DNA of 64,000 nt, taken from assembly GCF_001467025.1 (NCBI RefSeq), contig NZ_LNXV01000033.1, positions 1 through 64,000 on the forward strand, written 5' to 3'. The notes below the pieces were generated by a model. The model had not been told where the DNA came from. It saw only the letters and a list, made by a program, of their open reading frames with translations, and ran no database searches. Numbering within the stretch: the stretch's first letter is position 1; every line of letters begins with the position of its first letter. Origin of the DNA: Legionella brunensis (GTDB lineage Bacteria > Pseudomonadota > Gammaproteobacteria > Legionellales > Legionellaceae). Shown piece after piece: positions 26,128 to 37,700 of the stretch. The translations under genes were made by a program, and so were the position numbers.

Positions 26128-27684
26128 ATGTTAGAAGATATCAAAAAAAAGCTATGGTCTACTGCTGACAAGCTGCGTGCCAATATGGATGCAGCCGAAT
26201 ATAAGCATATAGTGCTTGGGTTAATCTTTTTAAAGTACATCTCTGATGCGTTTGAAATGCGCCGTCAAGAGTTAAACAAGCGCTTCATGGACTCAAGCGA
26301 TGAGTATTTTCTTCCTGATGCTGATGCAGAAATGCTTGCTGAAGAATTAGAAGACCGTGACTATTACAAAGTGGTCAATGCCTTCTGGGTTCCAGCAGCC
26401 GCTCGTTGGGAAAGTATTCGTGCACGGGCTAAACAGGCCGATATTGGCAAGTTAATTGATGATGCGCTGTCATTGATAGAGGCAGATAATCCCAAGCTTA
26501 AAGGAATACTGGATAAACGCTATGCCCGTGCGCAATTACCCGATGGCAAGTTAGGGGAATTAGTTGATGTCATCTCTTCCATCGGCTTTGGCGCAGCCAA
26601 CCAAAATGCAAAGGATTTACTGGGGCAAGTGTACGAATATTTCCTTGGCCAATTTGCTAGTGCGGAAGGTAAAAAAGGTGGGCAATTCTACACTCCTGCA
26701 AGCATAGTACGTACACTGGTTGCTGTCTTAGCACCCCACGAAGGCAAAGTATATGACCCATGCTGTGGTTCGGGTGGTATGTTTGTTCAGTCTGAAAAAT
26801 TCATTGAAGCTCACGGTGGCAAAATAGGCGATGTCTCTATTTATGGGCAAGAATCAAACCCAACTACTTGGCGTCTAGCTGCAATGAACCTTGCCATTCG
26901 CGGCATCGATTTTAACTTTGGCAAAGAGCCTGGTGATTCCTTTACTAAAAACCAACACCCAGATTTACGTGCGGACTTTGTCTTAGCTAACCCACCATTT
27001 AATATTTCCGATTGGTGGCATGGTAGTTTAGAGAGTGACCCGCGCTGGGTATATGGTACACCCCCACAAGGTAACGCAAACTATGCTTGGCTACAACATA
27101 TGCTATATCACCTGAAACCTAATGGTCGAGCCGGTATCGTATTAGCAAATGGTTCCATGAGCTCAAGCCAGAACAGCGAAGGTGATATTCGCCGCAAAAT
27201 GGTAGAAGCAGACGTGGTGGAATGCATGATTGCTTTACCAGGCCAGCTATTCTTTAACACCCAAATTCCTGCCTGTTTATGGTTTCTTACCAAACAGAAA
27301 TCAATCCGTAAAGGCGAGGTATTATTTATCGATGCTCGTAAACTGGGAACGATGATTAGTCGCTCACAACTTGAACTCACTGATACTGACATCCAGAAAA
27401 TTGCAGATGTTGTGCATGCCTGGCGAGCGGATGGCGAAACCACAGCTGTGTATGCTGATGTTCCAGGTTTTTGCCGAAGTGTTACATTGGCTGAAATTGC
27501 AGAACATGGGCATGTATTAACACCTGGCCGTTATGTAGGGGCTGAAGCGGTTGAAGATGATGACGAAAGCTTCACGGAAAAAATGCAGCATCTAACAGAA
27601 AAATTAGGCGAGCAAATGGCAAAGGGAGCCGAATTAGACGTTATTATTCGTAACAATTTAGCCATGCTTGGATTTGAGATTTAA
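26128..27684 (+). CDS. hsdM: Type I restriction-modification methyltransferase subunit HsdM
   Basis: HsdM methylates adenine at N6 in the target chosen by HsdS. The 518-residue protein has an N-terminal helical domain ([19 protein letters not shown]), SAM-binding motif [11 protein letters not shown] starting at residue 210, and catalytic motif IV NPPF at 288-291. ATG 26128 is the natural start ([10 protein letters not shown]); a longer frame opens upstream inside the HTH gene but has no family similarity. A DUF1016 gene follows after three bases, so hsdM and hsdS are not adjacent. Confidence 0.95.
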   Translation: MLEDIKKKLWSTADKLRANMDAAEYKHIVLGLIFLKYISDAFEMRRQELNKRFMDSSDEYFLPDADAEMLAEELEDRDYYKVVNAFWVPAAARWESIRARAKQADIGKLIDDALSLIEADNPKLKGILDKRYARAQLPDGKLGELVDVISSIGFGAANQNAKDLLGQVYEYFLGQFASAEGKKGGQFYTPASIVRTLVAVLAPHEGKVYDPCCGSGGMFVQSEKFIEAHGGKIGDVSIYGQESNPTTWRLAAMNLAIRGIDFNFGKEPGDSFTKNQHPDLRADFVLANPPFNISDWWHGSLESDPRWVYGTPPQGNANYAWLQHMLYHLKPNGRAGIVLANGSMSSSQNSEGDIRRKMVEADVVECMIALPGQLFFNTQIPACLWFLTKQKSIRKGEVLFIDARKLGTMISRSQLELTDTDIQKIADVVHAWRADGETTAVYADVPGFCRSVTLAEIAEHGHVLTPGRYVGAEAVEDDDESFTEKMQHLTEKLGEQMAKGAELDVIIRNNLAMLGFEI

Positions 27685-27687
27685 ATC

Positions 27688-28740
27688 ATGAATGCACAGA
27701 AGAATATAGCTCATAATGTTGAGTACAAAAAATGGGTCATTGATTTAAGAGCTAAGCTCAAGCAAGCGCAGCTTAAAGCCGCTGTTACTGTTAATCAGCA
27801 GCTATTAATGTTCTATTGGGAACTTGGAACAGATATCATCGAAAAACAGAAAATTACGGCTTGGGGTGAAGGGCTTCTTAAGCAATTAAGCCAAGATTTG
27901 ATGAGCGAATTCCCCGATATGAAAGGATTTTCAGAGCGAAATCTTAGACTTATTCGTCAATGGGTGCAGTTCTGGATTGAGAGTTCTACAAATTGGCAAC
28001 AAGCTGTTGCCGAATTAACCCAAATCCCTTGGGGCCATAATCAAGTCATTATTAATAAATGCAAAAACTCTGAGGAAGGGCTTTATTACATTAGAAACAC
28101 AATTGAGTATGGCTGGAGCCGAAGTGTTCTAACGCATCAAATTGAAAGCAATCTTTGGCAACGTGAAGGCAAGGCACTATCTAACTTCACTAAAGCGCTC
28201 CCATCCCCTCAGTCTGATTTAGCGCATCAAACCTTGAAAGACCCTTACGTCTTTGATTTCTTACGTCTAACCAAAGACTATGATGAAAGAGATTTAGAGC
28301 AAGGATTGATTGAGCACATTACCCAATTTCTTTTAGAGCTCGGTGCAGGCTTCGCCTACATTGGCCGACAAGTACCTCTCCAGGTTGGTGAACGTGAGTT
28401 TTTTATTGATTTATTGTTCTATCACACCCGGCTTCACTGTTATCTAGTCGTCGAATTAAAAAATGTAGACTTTGAGCCTGAGCATGTGGGCAAGTTGAAT
28501 TTTTATATCAAAGCGGTAGATGCCCAATTACGGCGCCAAGGTGATGAGCCCACGATTGGCCTTCTGCTCTGTAAAAGTCATGATAAATTGGTCGTAGAAT
28601 ATGCCCTCAGTGATGTTAATAAGCCTATAGGAGTATCTGAGTACCAGATTACTCAATCGTTGCCTGAAGAGCTTAAATCTAGCTTGCCTACAGTGGAAGA
28701 GATTGAGGCTGAATTTGGTGGGGATGTCAATGATCTTTAG
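27688..28740 (+). CDS. DUF1016 PD-(D/E)XK nuclease-domain protein (YhcG type)
   Basis: The 350-residue protein has an N-terminal helical DUF1016 domain (QLLMFYWELGTDI near 41-53, GFSERNLRLIRQW near 93). Its C-terminal nuclease-like domain contains FFIDLLFYH and LVVELKN: Asp241, Glu256 and Lys258 fit the PD-(D/E)XK active site. DUF1016 genes are often found inside type I restriction loci, as here between hsdM and hsdS. Their function is not firmly known; DNA cleavage or repair is inferred from the fold. It starts three bases after hsdM, so it is translated with it. Confidence 0.85.
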   Translation: MNAQKNIAHNVEYKKWVIDLRAKLKQAQLKAAVTVNQQLLMFYWELGTDIIEKQKITAWGEGLLKQLSQDLMSEFPDMKGFSERNLRLIRQWVQFWIESSTNWQQAVAELTQIPWGHNQVIINKCKNSEEGLYYIRNTIEYGWSRSVLTHQIESNLWQREGKALSNFTKALPSPQSDLAHQTLKDPYVFDFLRLTKDYDERDLEQGLIEHITQFLLELGAGFAYIGRQVPLQVGEREFFIDLLFYHTRLHCYLVVELKNVDFEPEHVGKLNFYIKAVDAQLRRQGDEPTIGLLLCKSHDKLVVEYALSDVNKPIGVSEYQITQSLPEELKSSLPTVEEIEAEFGGDVNDL

Positions 28741-28758
28741 AATCATAAGTGGCGGTAG

Positions 28759-30060
28759 ATGATGAATTTTGAATGGAAACCTTTTACAGAGTTATTATTA
28801 ACAATTGTTGATAATAGAGGAAAAACATGTCCTATTAGTGATAATGGATTGCCCCTTATAGCCACTAACTGTATCAATGGGGTTGATTTATATCCTTCAT
28901 ATGACACTAATCGATATGTTTGTGAAGAAACGTATAAAAATTGGTTTCGTGGGCATCCAGAACCTGGTGATATATTGTTTGTTTGTAAAGGAAGCGCAGG
29001 TAGAACAAACTGGGTCCCAGATCCCGTTGATTTTTGCATTGCACAAGATATGGTGGCGGTGCGCCCTGATGCAACAAAAATTTACCCTAGATATCTTTTT
29101 GCTGTGCTTAGATCTTCAATTGTGCAATCTCAGATTAATAATATGCATGTTGGGACTATGATTCCTCACTTCAAAAAAGGGGATTTTGATAAGCTAAAAA
29201 TTCCAATCCTACCAAAATCCGATCAAATTTATATAGGAGATTGTTATTTTACACTTTCTTAGCGTATTGCTTTACTTCGTGAGACTAACGTAACCCTAGA
29301 ATCCATCGCCCAAGCCCTTTTCAAATCATGGTTTATCGATTTCGACCCCGTACACGCAAAAGCAGAAGGCCGTGAACCTGAAAGAATGGATGCAGAAACA
29401 GCAGCACTTTTTCCTGATGGTTTTGAGGCGTCGAGTTTAGGATTGATACCCAAGGGCTGGCATGTAACAAATTTAGATAATGCTTATCAGATCAATCCAA
29501 TTAGAAAATTAAAAAAAGGTGAATTAGCGCCCTATTTAGATATGGCAAATGTACCGATAAGGGGGCATCATGCAGACAAGATTACCATGCGTGAAATGGG
29601 GTCTGGTACAAAGTTTATTAATGGAGATACTCTTCTCGCGCGTATTACACCTTGTTTAGAAAATGGTAAAACTGCTTTTGTTGATTTTTTAGATGATAAT
29701 CAGGTTGGCTGGGGTTCAACTGAGTTTGTAGTGTTGCGACCTAAGGAGCCTATTCCGCTATATCATGGATATTTACTGGCTCGTCATAGTGCATTTCGAG
29801 AATTTGCAATTCAAAACATGTCGGGTACTAGTGGACGACAACGAATACAAAATAATGTTCTTGGCCGTTATTCAATAGTAGTTCCAGATTATCGTGTTTT
29901 AGAACTTTTTGGATCTATTGTGTCTTCAATCCAGCAAAAAATCTCATCAAATTCTAGGCAGGCAAAGTTTCTTGCCTCTCAGCGTAATATATTATTGCCT
30001 CAGTTAATTTCGGGACAAGTATCCTTAGCTAAAGAAGAAATGAAGGTGTATGAAGCATGA
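28759..30060 (+). pseudogene. hsdS: Type I specificity subunit HsdS with in-frame amber stop
   Basis: HsdS carries two target-recognition domains that read the DNA sequence for the type I complex. A single frame of 434 codons from ATG 28759 is broken only by TAG at 29260-29262, at residue 168. Reading on gives RIALLRETNVTLESIAQAL and FKSWFIDFDPV, the conserved central spacer that normally directly follows, so the interruption is a point change (probably CAG to TAG). An internal ATG at 29386 could start the second half (224 residues, second target domain), but it lacks a ribosome binding site. Either specificity is lost, or a 167-residue half-subunit, suppression or reinitiation keeps some function. 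The end overlaps the next gene by ATGA. Confidence 0.82.
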
Positions 30061-31040
30061 GCAAAACTAGGGATCGTAAAGTTAGCTCAATTAAATCAGA
30101 GCTTGTAAAAAAATCGAGAGAGGCTGTACTAGCAGCTGTACAGATATTCAACAACCCTAATATTAGTTTTAAATCTGAATCGTATATCATTTTAATGATT
30201 ATAGGTTGGACATATCTTTTGCATGCATATTATAGAGGTAAAGGCATTGAATATCGCTATCATAAAGAGTCAGGTAAAAGACGACAGTTTGAAAAAACAA
30301 AGCATGGTGCTGATAAATATTGGGAACTCGAATGTTGTCTTAATGAAAAATATTCTCCTGTAGATAAAGATACCACTAATAACCTTAAATTTCTGATCGG
30401 TCTTCGCCATGAAATAGAGCATCGCATGACATCGCGCATAGACGACTTGCTTAGTGCCAGGCTTCAAGCTTGTTGTCTTAATTATAATAAGTATCTGAAA
30501 CAATTCTTTGGAGATAAATTAGGAATAGAGCATCATCTTTCATTTAGTCTTCAATTCTCCTCTATTGGTCAAGAACATATAGATTTGCTTAAAGAGCAAA
30601 GAAGCTTACCAAAACATATTCTTTCTTATATTGCTAACTTTGATGAGTTGCTTTCATTGGAAGAATTTTCTAGTCAACAATACGCATACAGGATTATCTT
30701 TGTTACTAAGCTGGTCAATAGAAAGGGACAGGCCGATCGTTTAATAGAGTTTGTCAAAAGTGATTCCTCTTTGGCTAAAAACGTTAATAAAGAATATGCA
30801 GCCATCAAAGAAACCGAAAAAACAAAGTACTTACCGGCTCAAATTGTAGCATTAATGAAAAATGAAGGTTACTCGAAATTCAAAATTAATAATCATACTG
30901 ATTTGTGGAAGAAATTTGATGCTAAGAACCCAGCAAAAGGATTTGGGACAATGGTGGCAAATAAGCAATGGCACTATTACGATGCATGGGTCGATATAGT
31001 TAGGAAGCATTGCAAAGATCTGGGGAGTAAATACAAGTGA
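30057..31040 (+). CDS. DUF3644 protein with HEPN-like motif
   Basis: This 327-residue protein shows the DUF3644 pattern: an N-terminal helical region (KSREAVLAAVQIFNNPNISFKSE) with IGWTYLLHAYY, and the central LKFLIGLRHEIEHRMT. Arg117 and His122 form RxxxxH, the signature of HEPN ribonucleases, placed in a helix as expected. The C-terminal part (about 230-320) is charged and helix-rich. DUF3644 genes recur in type I restriction and other defence loci. RNase or abortive-infection activity is an inference. Its ATG overlaps the hsdS stop, and hsdR begins at its TGA, so it is fully embedded in the operon. Confidence 0.75.
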   Translation: MSKTRDRKVSSIKSELVKKSREAVLAAVQIFNNPNISFKSESYIILMIIGWTYLLHAYYRGKGIEYRYHKESGKRRQFEKTKHGADKYWELECCLNEKYSPVDKDTTNNLKFLIGLRHEIEHRMTSRIDDLLSARLQACCLNYNKYLKQFFGDKLGIEHHLSFSLQFSSIGQEHIDLLKEQRSLPKHILSYIANFDELLSLEEFSSQQYAYRIIFVTKLVNRKGQADRLIEFVKSDSSLAKNVNKEYAAIKETEKTKYLPAQIVALMKNEGYSKFKINNHTDLWKKFDAKNPAKGFGTMVANKQWHYYDAWVDIVRKHCKDLGSKYK

Positions 31041-34000
31041 TGACTGAAGACAAGCTCGAACAAGAGATGCTAACCTGGCTAACTGAAATCGGCTATAATT
31101 ATGTTTATGGCCCTACCATTGCTTGTGATGGCGAGGCACCAGAACGCAGCAACTATCAAGATATATTGCTAATAGAGCGCTTGCGAAGGGCTATCAACCA
31201 ACTCAATCCTGAAATTCCCTCGTCAGCTCGAGAAGATGCCTTACAACAAGTGCGTGATTTAAACACGCCCATTCTATTATCAGCCAATCGTCGCTTCCAT
31301 CATTTTTTAGTAAATGGTGTTCCAGTACAGTATCAGAAGGACGGTGAAACTCGAGGGGATTTTGTTCGTTTAATTGATTTTGAAACACCATCAAATAACG
31401 AGTGGTTAGCTGTTAATCAATTCTCTATCAAAGGTGAAAAACACACTCGGCGTCCAGATATCCTTTTGTTCATTAATGGGTTGCCGTTAGTGTTAGTCGA
31501 ATTAAAAAATTCGGCTGATTTAAACGCGGACATAGGAAAGGCGTTTAATCAAATCCAAACCTACAAAGAACAAATTCCAGACATCTTTCAATACAATGAG
31601 ATTTTAATTATTTCAGATGGCAGTGAAGCACGTATGGGCTCACTCTCTGCCAATATGGAGCGTTTTATGTCATGGCGCACTATTGACGGAGTGACCCTTG
31701 ACCCGCTAGGCCAATTTGGTGAGCTTGAAACGTTAACAAGAGGTATACTTGCTCCAGCTTATTTTTTAGATTACTTGCGATTCTTCATTCTGTTTGAAGA
31801 TGATGGTGAGCTTGTCAAAAAAATTGCAGGATACCATCAATTCCATGCGGTACGTGCTGCTATCCAACAAGTGATTACTGCCTCTCGACCAGATGGCAAT
31901 AAAAAAGGTGGGGTTGTTTGGCATACTCAAGGAAGTGGTAAAAGTATTACCATGACTTGCTTCGCAGCACGAGTGATGCGCGAAGTGGCGATGGAAAATC
32001 CTACTATTGTTGTTATTACTGATCGCAATGATTTAGATGGTCAGTTATTCGGCGTATTTTCTCTTGGTCAAGACTTGCTGCGTGAACAGCCTGTTCAAGC
32101 TGAATCACGGCAGGATTTGAGAGCAAAATTAAGCAATCGCCCATCGGGTGGAATTGTGTTTGCCACTATTCAAAAATTCATGCTGGGTGAAGATGAAGAT
32201 GTTTTTCCTGTCTTATCGGATAGACGTAATATTGTTGTCATCGCTGATGAGGCACATCGGACTCAATATGGTTTTACAGCAGAGCTTAAAGGTAAATCTG
32301 GTCAAGAGAAGTATAATGTGGGATACGCCCAGCATTTACGCGATGCTTTGCCCAATGCCACCTTTGTTGCTTTTACCGGAACCCCTGTTTCAAGCGAAGA
32401 TCGCGATACTCGAGCGGTGTTTGGTGATTACATCCATATCTATGACATGCAGCAAGCTAAAGAGGATGGGGCAACAGTTGCTATTTATTATGAATCACGG
32501 CTTGCCAAGCTATCTTTAAATTCAGATCAAATCCCAAGACTCGATGATGATATTGATGAGTTAGCAGAGGATGAAGAGGATAGCGAGCAAGCCAAACTGA
32601 AATCACGTTGGGCTGCTCTAGAAAAGGTGGTCGGTGCTGAGCCTCGGATTAAACAAGTAGCTGCTGATTTAATTAATCACTTCGAAGAGCGGAACAAAGC
32701 ACAAAATGGCAAAGCCATGATTGTGGGTATGAGCAGAGATATTTGTGTTCACCTTTATAATGAGATTATTGCGCTACGCCCAGAATGGCATAGCGACGAT
32801 CCAGCTAAAGGAGTAGTAAAAGTCGTTATGACAGGTACTCCTAGCGATAAAGCTTTATTGCGTCCTCATGTTTATTCTAAACAAGTACGCAAAGACCTGG
32901 AGAAACGCTTTAAGAAGCCAGATGATGAGCTACGCTTGGTCATTGTCCGCGATATGTGGCTAACTGGTTTTGATGTGCCTTGCGCCCATACCTTATACAT
33001 TGATAAACCAATGAAAGGCCACAACCTTATGCAAGCCATTGCCCGGGTGAATCGTGTGTTTGGAGACAAGCAAGGCGGTTTGGTAGTTGATTATATCGGC
33101 ATCGCAAATGATCTGAAAAAAGCCCTGAAAGATTATACAGCGAGCAATGGTCACGGCAGACCAACTGTTGACGCTTATGAAGCCTATGCCTTATTAGAGG
33201 AAAAATTGGATGTACTGCGTTCAATACTACACGGATTTAATTACAGTAGTTTTCTAACCAGTGGTCATAGCCTCCTTGCAAAAGCTGCTAACCATGTGTT
33301 GGGTGTGGATGATGGTAAAAAACGCTTTGCCGATACAGCACTGGCTATGTCGAAAGCCTTTAGCCTCTGCTGCACCTTGGATGAAGCGCGAGCTGTTCGT
33401 GAAGAAGTAGCCTTTATGCAGGCTGTAAAAGTAATTCTGACTAAACGTGATTTTACAGCTAAAAAACGTACCAATGAAGAACGAGAACTAGCTATCCGGC
33501 AAATAATAAGTTCTGCTGTGGTCTCTGATGAGGTGGTCGATATCTTTGATGCTGTGGGTTTGGATAAGCCGAATATAGGTATTCTTGATGAAGAGTTTCT
33601 TGCTGAAGTGCGAGAATTGCCCGAGAGAAACTTGGCAGTTGAGCTGCTGGAGCGATTGCTTGAAGGTGAAATTAGAACACGTTTTGCAACGAACGTTATA
33701 CAGGAGAAAAAATTCTCAGACTTATTGGTTAATACCATAAAACGCTATCAAAACCGTGCTATTGAAACAGCTCAGGTGATGGAAGAACTATGTGATATGG
33801 CCAAAAAATTCAAAGAGGCAGTTAATCGTGGTGAAGAATTAGGTCTTAATGAGGACGAGTTGGCTTTTTACGATGCCTTGGCTAATAATGAAACATCAGT
33901 AAAAGAGCTAGGCGATGAAACACTTAAGAAAATAGCGCATGAACTCACAGAAAATCTGCGTCGGAATGTGAGTGTGGACTGGTCTGTACGGGAGAGCGTG

Positions 34001-34126
34001 AGAGCTAAATTGCGTTTGATGGTTAAACGTATTTTGCGTAAGTATAAATATCCCCCTGATAAACAGGAAGAAGCCGTTGAATTGGTTTTAAGGCAGGCTG
34101 AATCATTGAGTATGGCATGGAGCTAA
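31040..34126 (+). CDS. hsdR: Type I restriction endonuclease subunit HsdR
   Basis: HsdR is the DNA translocase/nuclease subunit, 1028 residues. The N-terminal nuclease active site is PDILLFINGLPLVLVELKN with Asp, Glu and Lys at 140, 154 and 156. SF2 helicase motifs follow: Walker A TQGSGKS at 296-302, Walker B DEAH at 403-406, and ATP-binding/arginine region VARVNRVFG-like (AIARVNRVFGDK) near 667. A C-terminal helical domain follows for HsdM contact. ATG 31040 overlaps the previous stop (TGATG); a GTG at 31037 is equally close to the GGAG site. With hsdS broken, restriction by the complete complex may be off. Confidence 0.95.
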   Translation: MTEDKLEQEMLTWLTEIGYNYVYGPTIACDGEAPERSNYQDILLIERLRRAINQLNPEIPSSAREDALQQVRDLNTPILLSANRRFHHFLVNGVPVQYQKDGETRGDFVRLIDFETPSNNEWLAVNQFSIKGEKHTRRPDILLFINGLPLVLVELKNSADLNADIGKAFNQIQTYKEQIPDIFQYNEILIISDGSEARMGSLSANMERFMSWRTIDGVTLDPLGQFGELETLTRGILAPAYFLDYLRFFILFEDDGELVKKIAGYHQFHAVRAAIQQVITASRPDGNKKGGVVWHTQGSGKSITMTCFAARVMREVAMENPTIVVITDRNDLDGQLFGVFSLGQDLLREQPVQAESRQDLRAKLSNRPSGGIVFATIQKFMLGEDEDVFPVLSDRRNIVVIADEAHRTQYGFTAELKGKSGQEKYNVGYAQHLRDALPNATFVAFTGTPVSSEDRDTRAVFGDYIHIYDMQQAKEDGATVAIYYESRLAKLSLNSDQIPRLDDDIDELAEDEEDSEQAKLKSRWAALEKVVGAEPRIKQVAADLINHFEERNKAQNGKAMIVGMSRDICVHLYNEIIALRPEWHSDDPAKGVVKVVMTGTPSDKALLRPHVYSKQVRKDLEKRFKKPDDELRLVIVRDMWLTGFDVPCAHTLYIDKPMKGHNLMQAIARVNRVFGDKQGGLVVDYIGIANDLKKALKDYTASNGHGRPTVDAYEAYALLEEKLDVLRSILHGFNYSSFLTSGHSLLAKAANHVLGVDDGKKRFADTALAMSKAFSLCCTLDEARAVREEVAFMQAVKVILTKRDFTAKKRTNEERELAIRQIISSAVVSDEVVDIFDAVGLDKPNIGILDEEFLAEVRELPERNLAVELLERLLEGEIRTRFATNVIQEKKFSDLLVNTIKRYQNRAIETAQVMEELCDMAKKFKEAVNRGEELGLNEDELAFYDALANNETSVKELGDETLKKIAHELTENLRRNVSVDWSVRESVRAKLRLMVKRILRKYKYPPDKQEEAVELVLRQAESLSMAWS

Positions 34127-34129
34127 TAG

Positions 34130-34789
34130 ATGGCAATGATGGATACAATAATTCAGTTTATACCAGGTATGTTTGGGGGCGTTGACAAGCTATTTGCTAT
34201 CCATCCTAGCGATCAAGAGAGAGCAATTCACTGCTTAAATTTAGCGTTCTACAACTCTGTTACCTTAGAGCAATTCACTAAGCTATGCACCGATTATCTT
34301 TGTAATTCAGGATGCAATAAAGCTCATATCGACCAGCAAGTGGATAGGCTAAAAAAAGCAAACTTTAATCCCTACAATAAAACTTCATGCCATACTTGCT
34401 GGCTTATTTCTTATGAAAAATGCGTTGACATATCAGTTTTCAGTGGAGAAAGAAGTCTGAATTTGAAAGAAGTGATTAACATCGTCGATGGTAGAAAAGG
34501 CACGAATGCAATTAAAGATCACATAAATTTCTACGTTTCAGCAGTATATTTTGATGTGAATCAACAGATCTCTTTTCAACAAAGAAATAGTGAGTTTACA
34601 AGGGATAATTTTGCCAAACCATATAAAAAACCATACGCTGATTTAATTGTGTTTGAATTGAATGAGTTTTATATTGTTGCTAGAAAGGTTCGGCATTTAA
34701 AGTACGTTGATTCAAAAAAGGTTGAGTTTCATGAAGTGGCATATGACTCAATAAATCGAATTAATAAATTGCATGGGATATGTATCTAA
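34130..34789 (+). CDS. Unrecognised protein coupled to the nuclease-helicase gene
   Basis: I recognise no family in this 219-residue protein. It is mostly soluble with an N-terminal hydrophobic stretch (IIQFIPGMFGGV). A cysteine-rich middle (LCTDYLCNSGCNKAH near 57-71, SCHTCW near 86-91) could bind metal. The C-terminal half has many short beta segments (NFYVSAVYFDVN, YADLIVFELNEFYIVARK). GGAG lies seven bases before ATG 34130, three bases after the hsdR stop region. Its TAA overlaps the ATG of the downstream nuclease-helicase gene, so the two are probably made together and may act as partners. Inclusion in a restriction island suggests a defence role. Confidence 0.6.
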   Translation: MAMMDTIIQFIPGMFGGVDKLFAIHPSDQERAIHCLNLAFYNSVTLEQFTKLCTDYLCNSGCNKAHIDQQVDRLKKANFNPYNKTSCHTCWLISYEKCVDISVFSGERSLNLKEVINIVDGRKGTNAIKDHINFYVSAVYFDVNQQISFQQRNSEFTRDNFAKPYKKPYADLIVFELNEFYIVARKVRHLKYVDSKKVEFHEVAYDSINRINKLHGICI

Positions 34790-37700
34790 TGCAACAAGTT
34801 GAAAAAGGTAAATTGCTATTTTCCCCTTCAGATCTAATCACGTTTTTAGGCTGCCACCATGCAACATACCTTGATTTGAAATGGCTGAGTGGCGAGATTA
34901 AACCAGCAGAAGACAGTGCCTCAAATAAGCTACTACAAGACAAGGGATATGAGCACGAAAAGAATTACCTTCAATCGCTGAAAGATAATGCTAAAGTCAT
35001 CTTTGAAATCTCTAAAGATCAGCCTTCAGAAGTCCGCACACGCAAAACTACTGATGCATTACAATCGGGGCCTGAGATTATTTATCAAGCAAGGCTTACT
35101 GATGCCCCATGGTATGGTGATGCTGATTTTTTAATTAAGACTAATACACCATCTAAATTAGGCGCGTTTAGCTATGAAGTACTGGACACAAAATTAAGCA
35201 GGTCGCCCGAGCCAAAACACATCATGCAGTTATGTGTCTACAGTGACCTTCTTGAAAAAGTACAAGGATTACGCCCTAAACTAATGCATTTGGTTCTTGG
35301 CGATGGTTCGCATGTTGAATTCAAAGTGGATGATTTTTTTCATTATTACAAGAAGGCAAAGCAACGATTCGAAGCTTATGCAAATAATCCACCTGCCAGC
35401 TCTTATCCAGAGTCTTGCGCTCATTGCCTTTTATGTCATTGGCGTGATCGTTGCACGAAGCTTTGGCAAAATGATGATCATTTAAATTTGATTGCAAATA
35501 TTCAGCGGTCTCAAATTGATAAGCTATTAAAAGCCAGTATTAACACTGTAGCTGATTTAGCAGTCTTGCCAGTAGACAGTAAGATTGAAGAATTAAATCA
35601 AGACGTTTTCTTGAGGCTTCGCTCTCAGGCTATATTGCAGACCTATAAGCGCAATATGAATCAAAACAAGTTAGAAATCCTTGGGTCTCTGCCTGGTAAA
35701 GGATTTAAACGTTTACCGCTTCCAGACACGGGCGATCTATTTTTTGATATGGAAGGCGATCCTCTTTATCAAGGTGGGCTTGAATACCTGTTTGGAATAT
35801 ATTACCTCAAGGATGGAAAAGAAACCTTTCTTCCATTTTGGGCGCATAACCATCAAGAGGAACAACTGGCTTTTGAGCTATTCATGGCATTTCTTACGCA
35901 ACATTTAAGTCATTATCCAGATGCTCACATTTACCATTACAATCATTATGAAACCACTGCTTTAAAGCGCTTGGCTTGCCAATATGGGGTTTGTACTGAG
36001 CAGGTAGACAACTTACTGCGTCAGAAGAAGTTTGTCGATTTATACAAGGTTGTGCGCGAAAGTATCCGTACCTCTGAGCCTGGTTACTCCATCAAAAACC
36101 TTGAAACTTTTTATATGGAGAAAAGAGACAATGCCGTTGCCACTGCTATGGATAGTATTGTGGTTTATAACCAATGGCGTGAGTCCGGTGATGATGCGCT
36201 TCTTCAAGAAATAGCTGATTATAATGAGGTAGATTGTATCTCAACTGCACGTTTACGAGATTGGCTTATCACATTAAGACCAGAAGGGCTTGAATGGTTT
36301 AAAAATCAAACTCAAGAAGATACGGCAGTACCATCAGCACGTAAAGATTGGGAAATTGAATATGAAAAATATCATGCTCTTTTGAATGTGGACACAGATG
36401 ATGGTAATACCCCTTTACGACAGCGGATATTGGATTTATTAGAGTTTCATAATCGTGAAGCTAAACCGCAATATTGGGCAATGTTTGAACGTCAGGATAA
36501 ATTTGAAGATGAGTTAATTGATGACACAGATTGTATTGGCGGATTGATTCGATTTGGAGAACCTGAGGAAGAAAAAAGTTCATTTGTTTACAGTTATCAT
36601 TTTCCTGCTCAAGAATACAAAGTAAAAGTAGGAGATGGGGTAATTGACACCTCAACCTTGGATTCGGTTGGAACTGTCTTTGCTATTGATGAAGATGAAG
36701 GAGTCGTTAAGCTTAAGAGAGGTAAAAAACAAGCACCACCGCCAGATCGTTTTTCAATTGGTCCTGGAAGACCTATTGATGCTAAAACCATGCGAGCTGC
36801 CATTTACAATGTCGCTGATAATATTATTGAAGGAAACACTCATTGCTATCAGGCAATTAAAGATATATTAAATAAATCATTACCTCGTATTCGTGGAAAA
36901 ATTGCTGGTTCACCTTTAATCACCTCAACTGATCTCCAGAACGAAACGCTGGATATAATAAATAATTTGGATAATAGTTATCTGTTCATCCAAGGCCCAC
37001 CTGGAGCTGGAAAAACGTATACCAGTAGCCATATTATCGTTGAGCTTATGCGACGTGGTAAAAAGATAGGTGTTGCAGCCAATGCCCACAAAGCCATTCA
37101 TAATTTATTGGATAAAATTGAAGCTGTTGCTTCAGCGCAGGGATTTCAATTTGAAGGAGCAAAAAAGGCAAGCAAAGGAAGTGTGGAATCTTACTATGAA
37201 GGACGATGTATAAAAAGCATCGAGAAAACAGAAGCACTCACTCTTAATGAAAATCTTGTTGCTGGTACAGCATGGTTTTTATCAAATGACTATTTGAAAG
37301 GGCAACTTGATTACTTGTTTATCGATGAAGCAGGTCAGGTTGCCGTAGCTAATGTGGTTGCGATGGGAATAGCTGCCAAGAATATTATATTAATCGGCGA
37401 TCAAATGCAGCTTGGGCAACCTATACAAGGAACTCATCCTGGTGAAGCAGGTCTTTCGATTCTTGATTTTCTTCTAGGCGATCATGCGACTATTCCACCA
37501 GAGCAAGGTGTATTTTTAGATAATACTCGAAGAATGCGTCCAAGCGTTTGCCAGTTCATTTCAGACGCTTTCTATGAAGGTAGACTTCACGCGCATGAAT
37601 CAACATCTAATCGAGCTTTACTATTTAATGGGATTGCTTTACCTGAAGAAGGAATCCATGTGATTGATGCTAACCATGAAGGATGCTCTCAAAAAAGTAT

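Noticed and set aside
33265-33738. A 157-codon minus-strand frame opposite hsdR, rich in Ser and Thr
   Set aside because: It is antisense to a confident hsdR coding region and composed of low-complexity residues typical of shadow frames.
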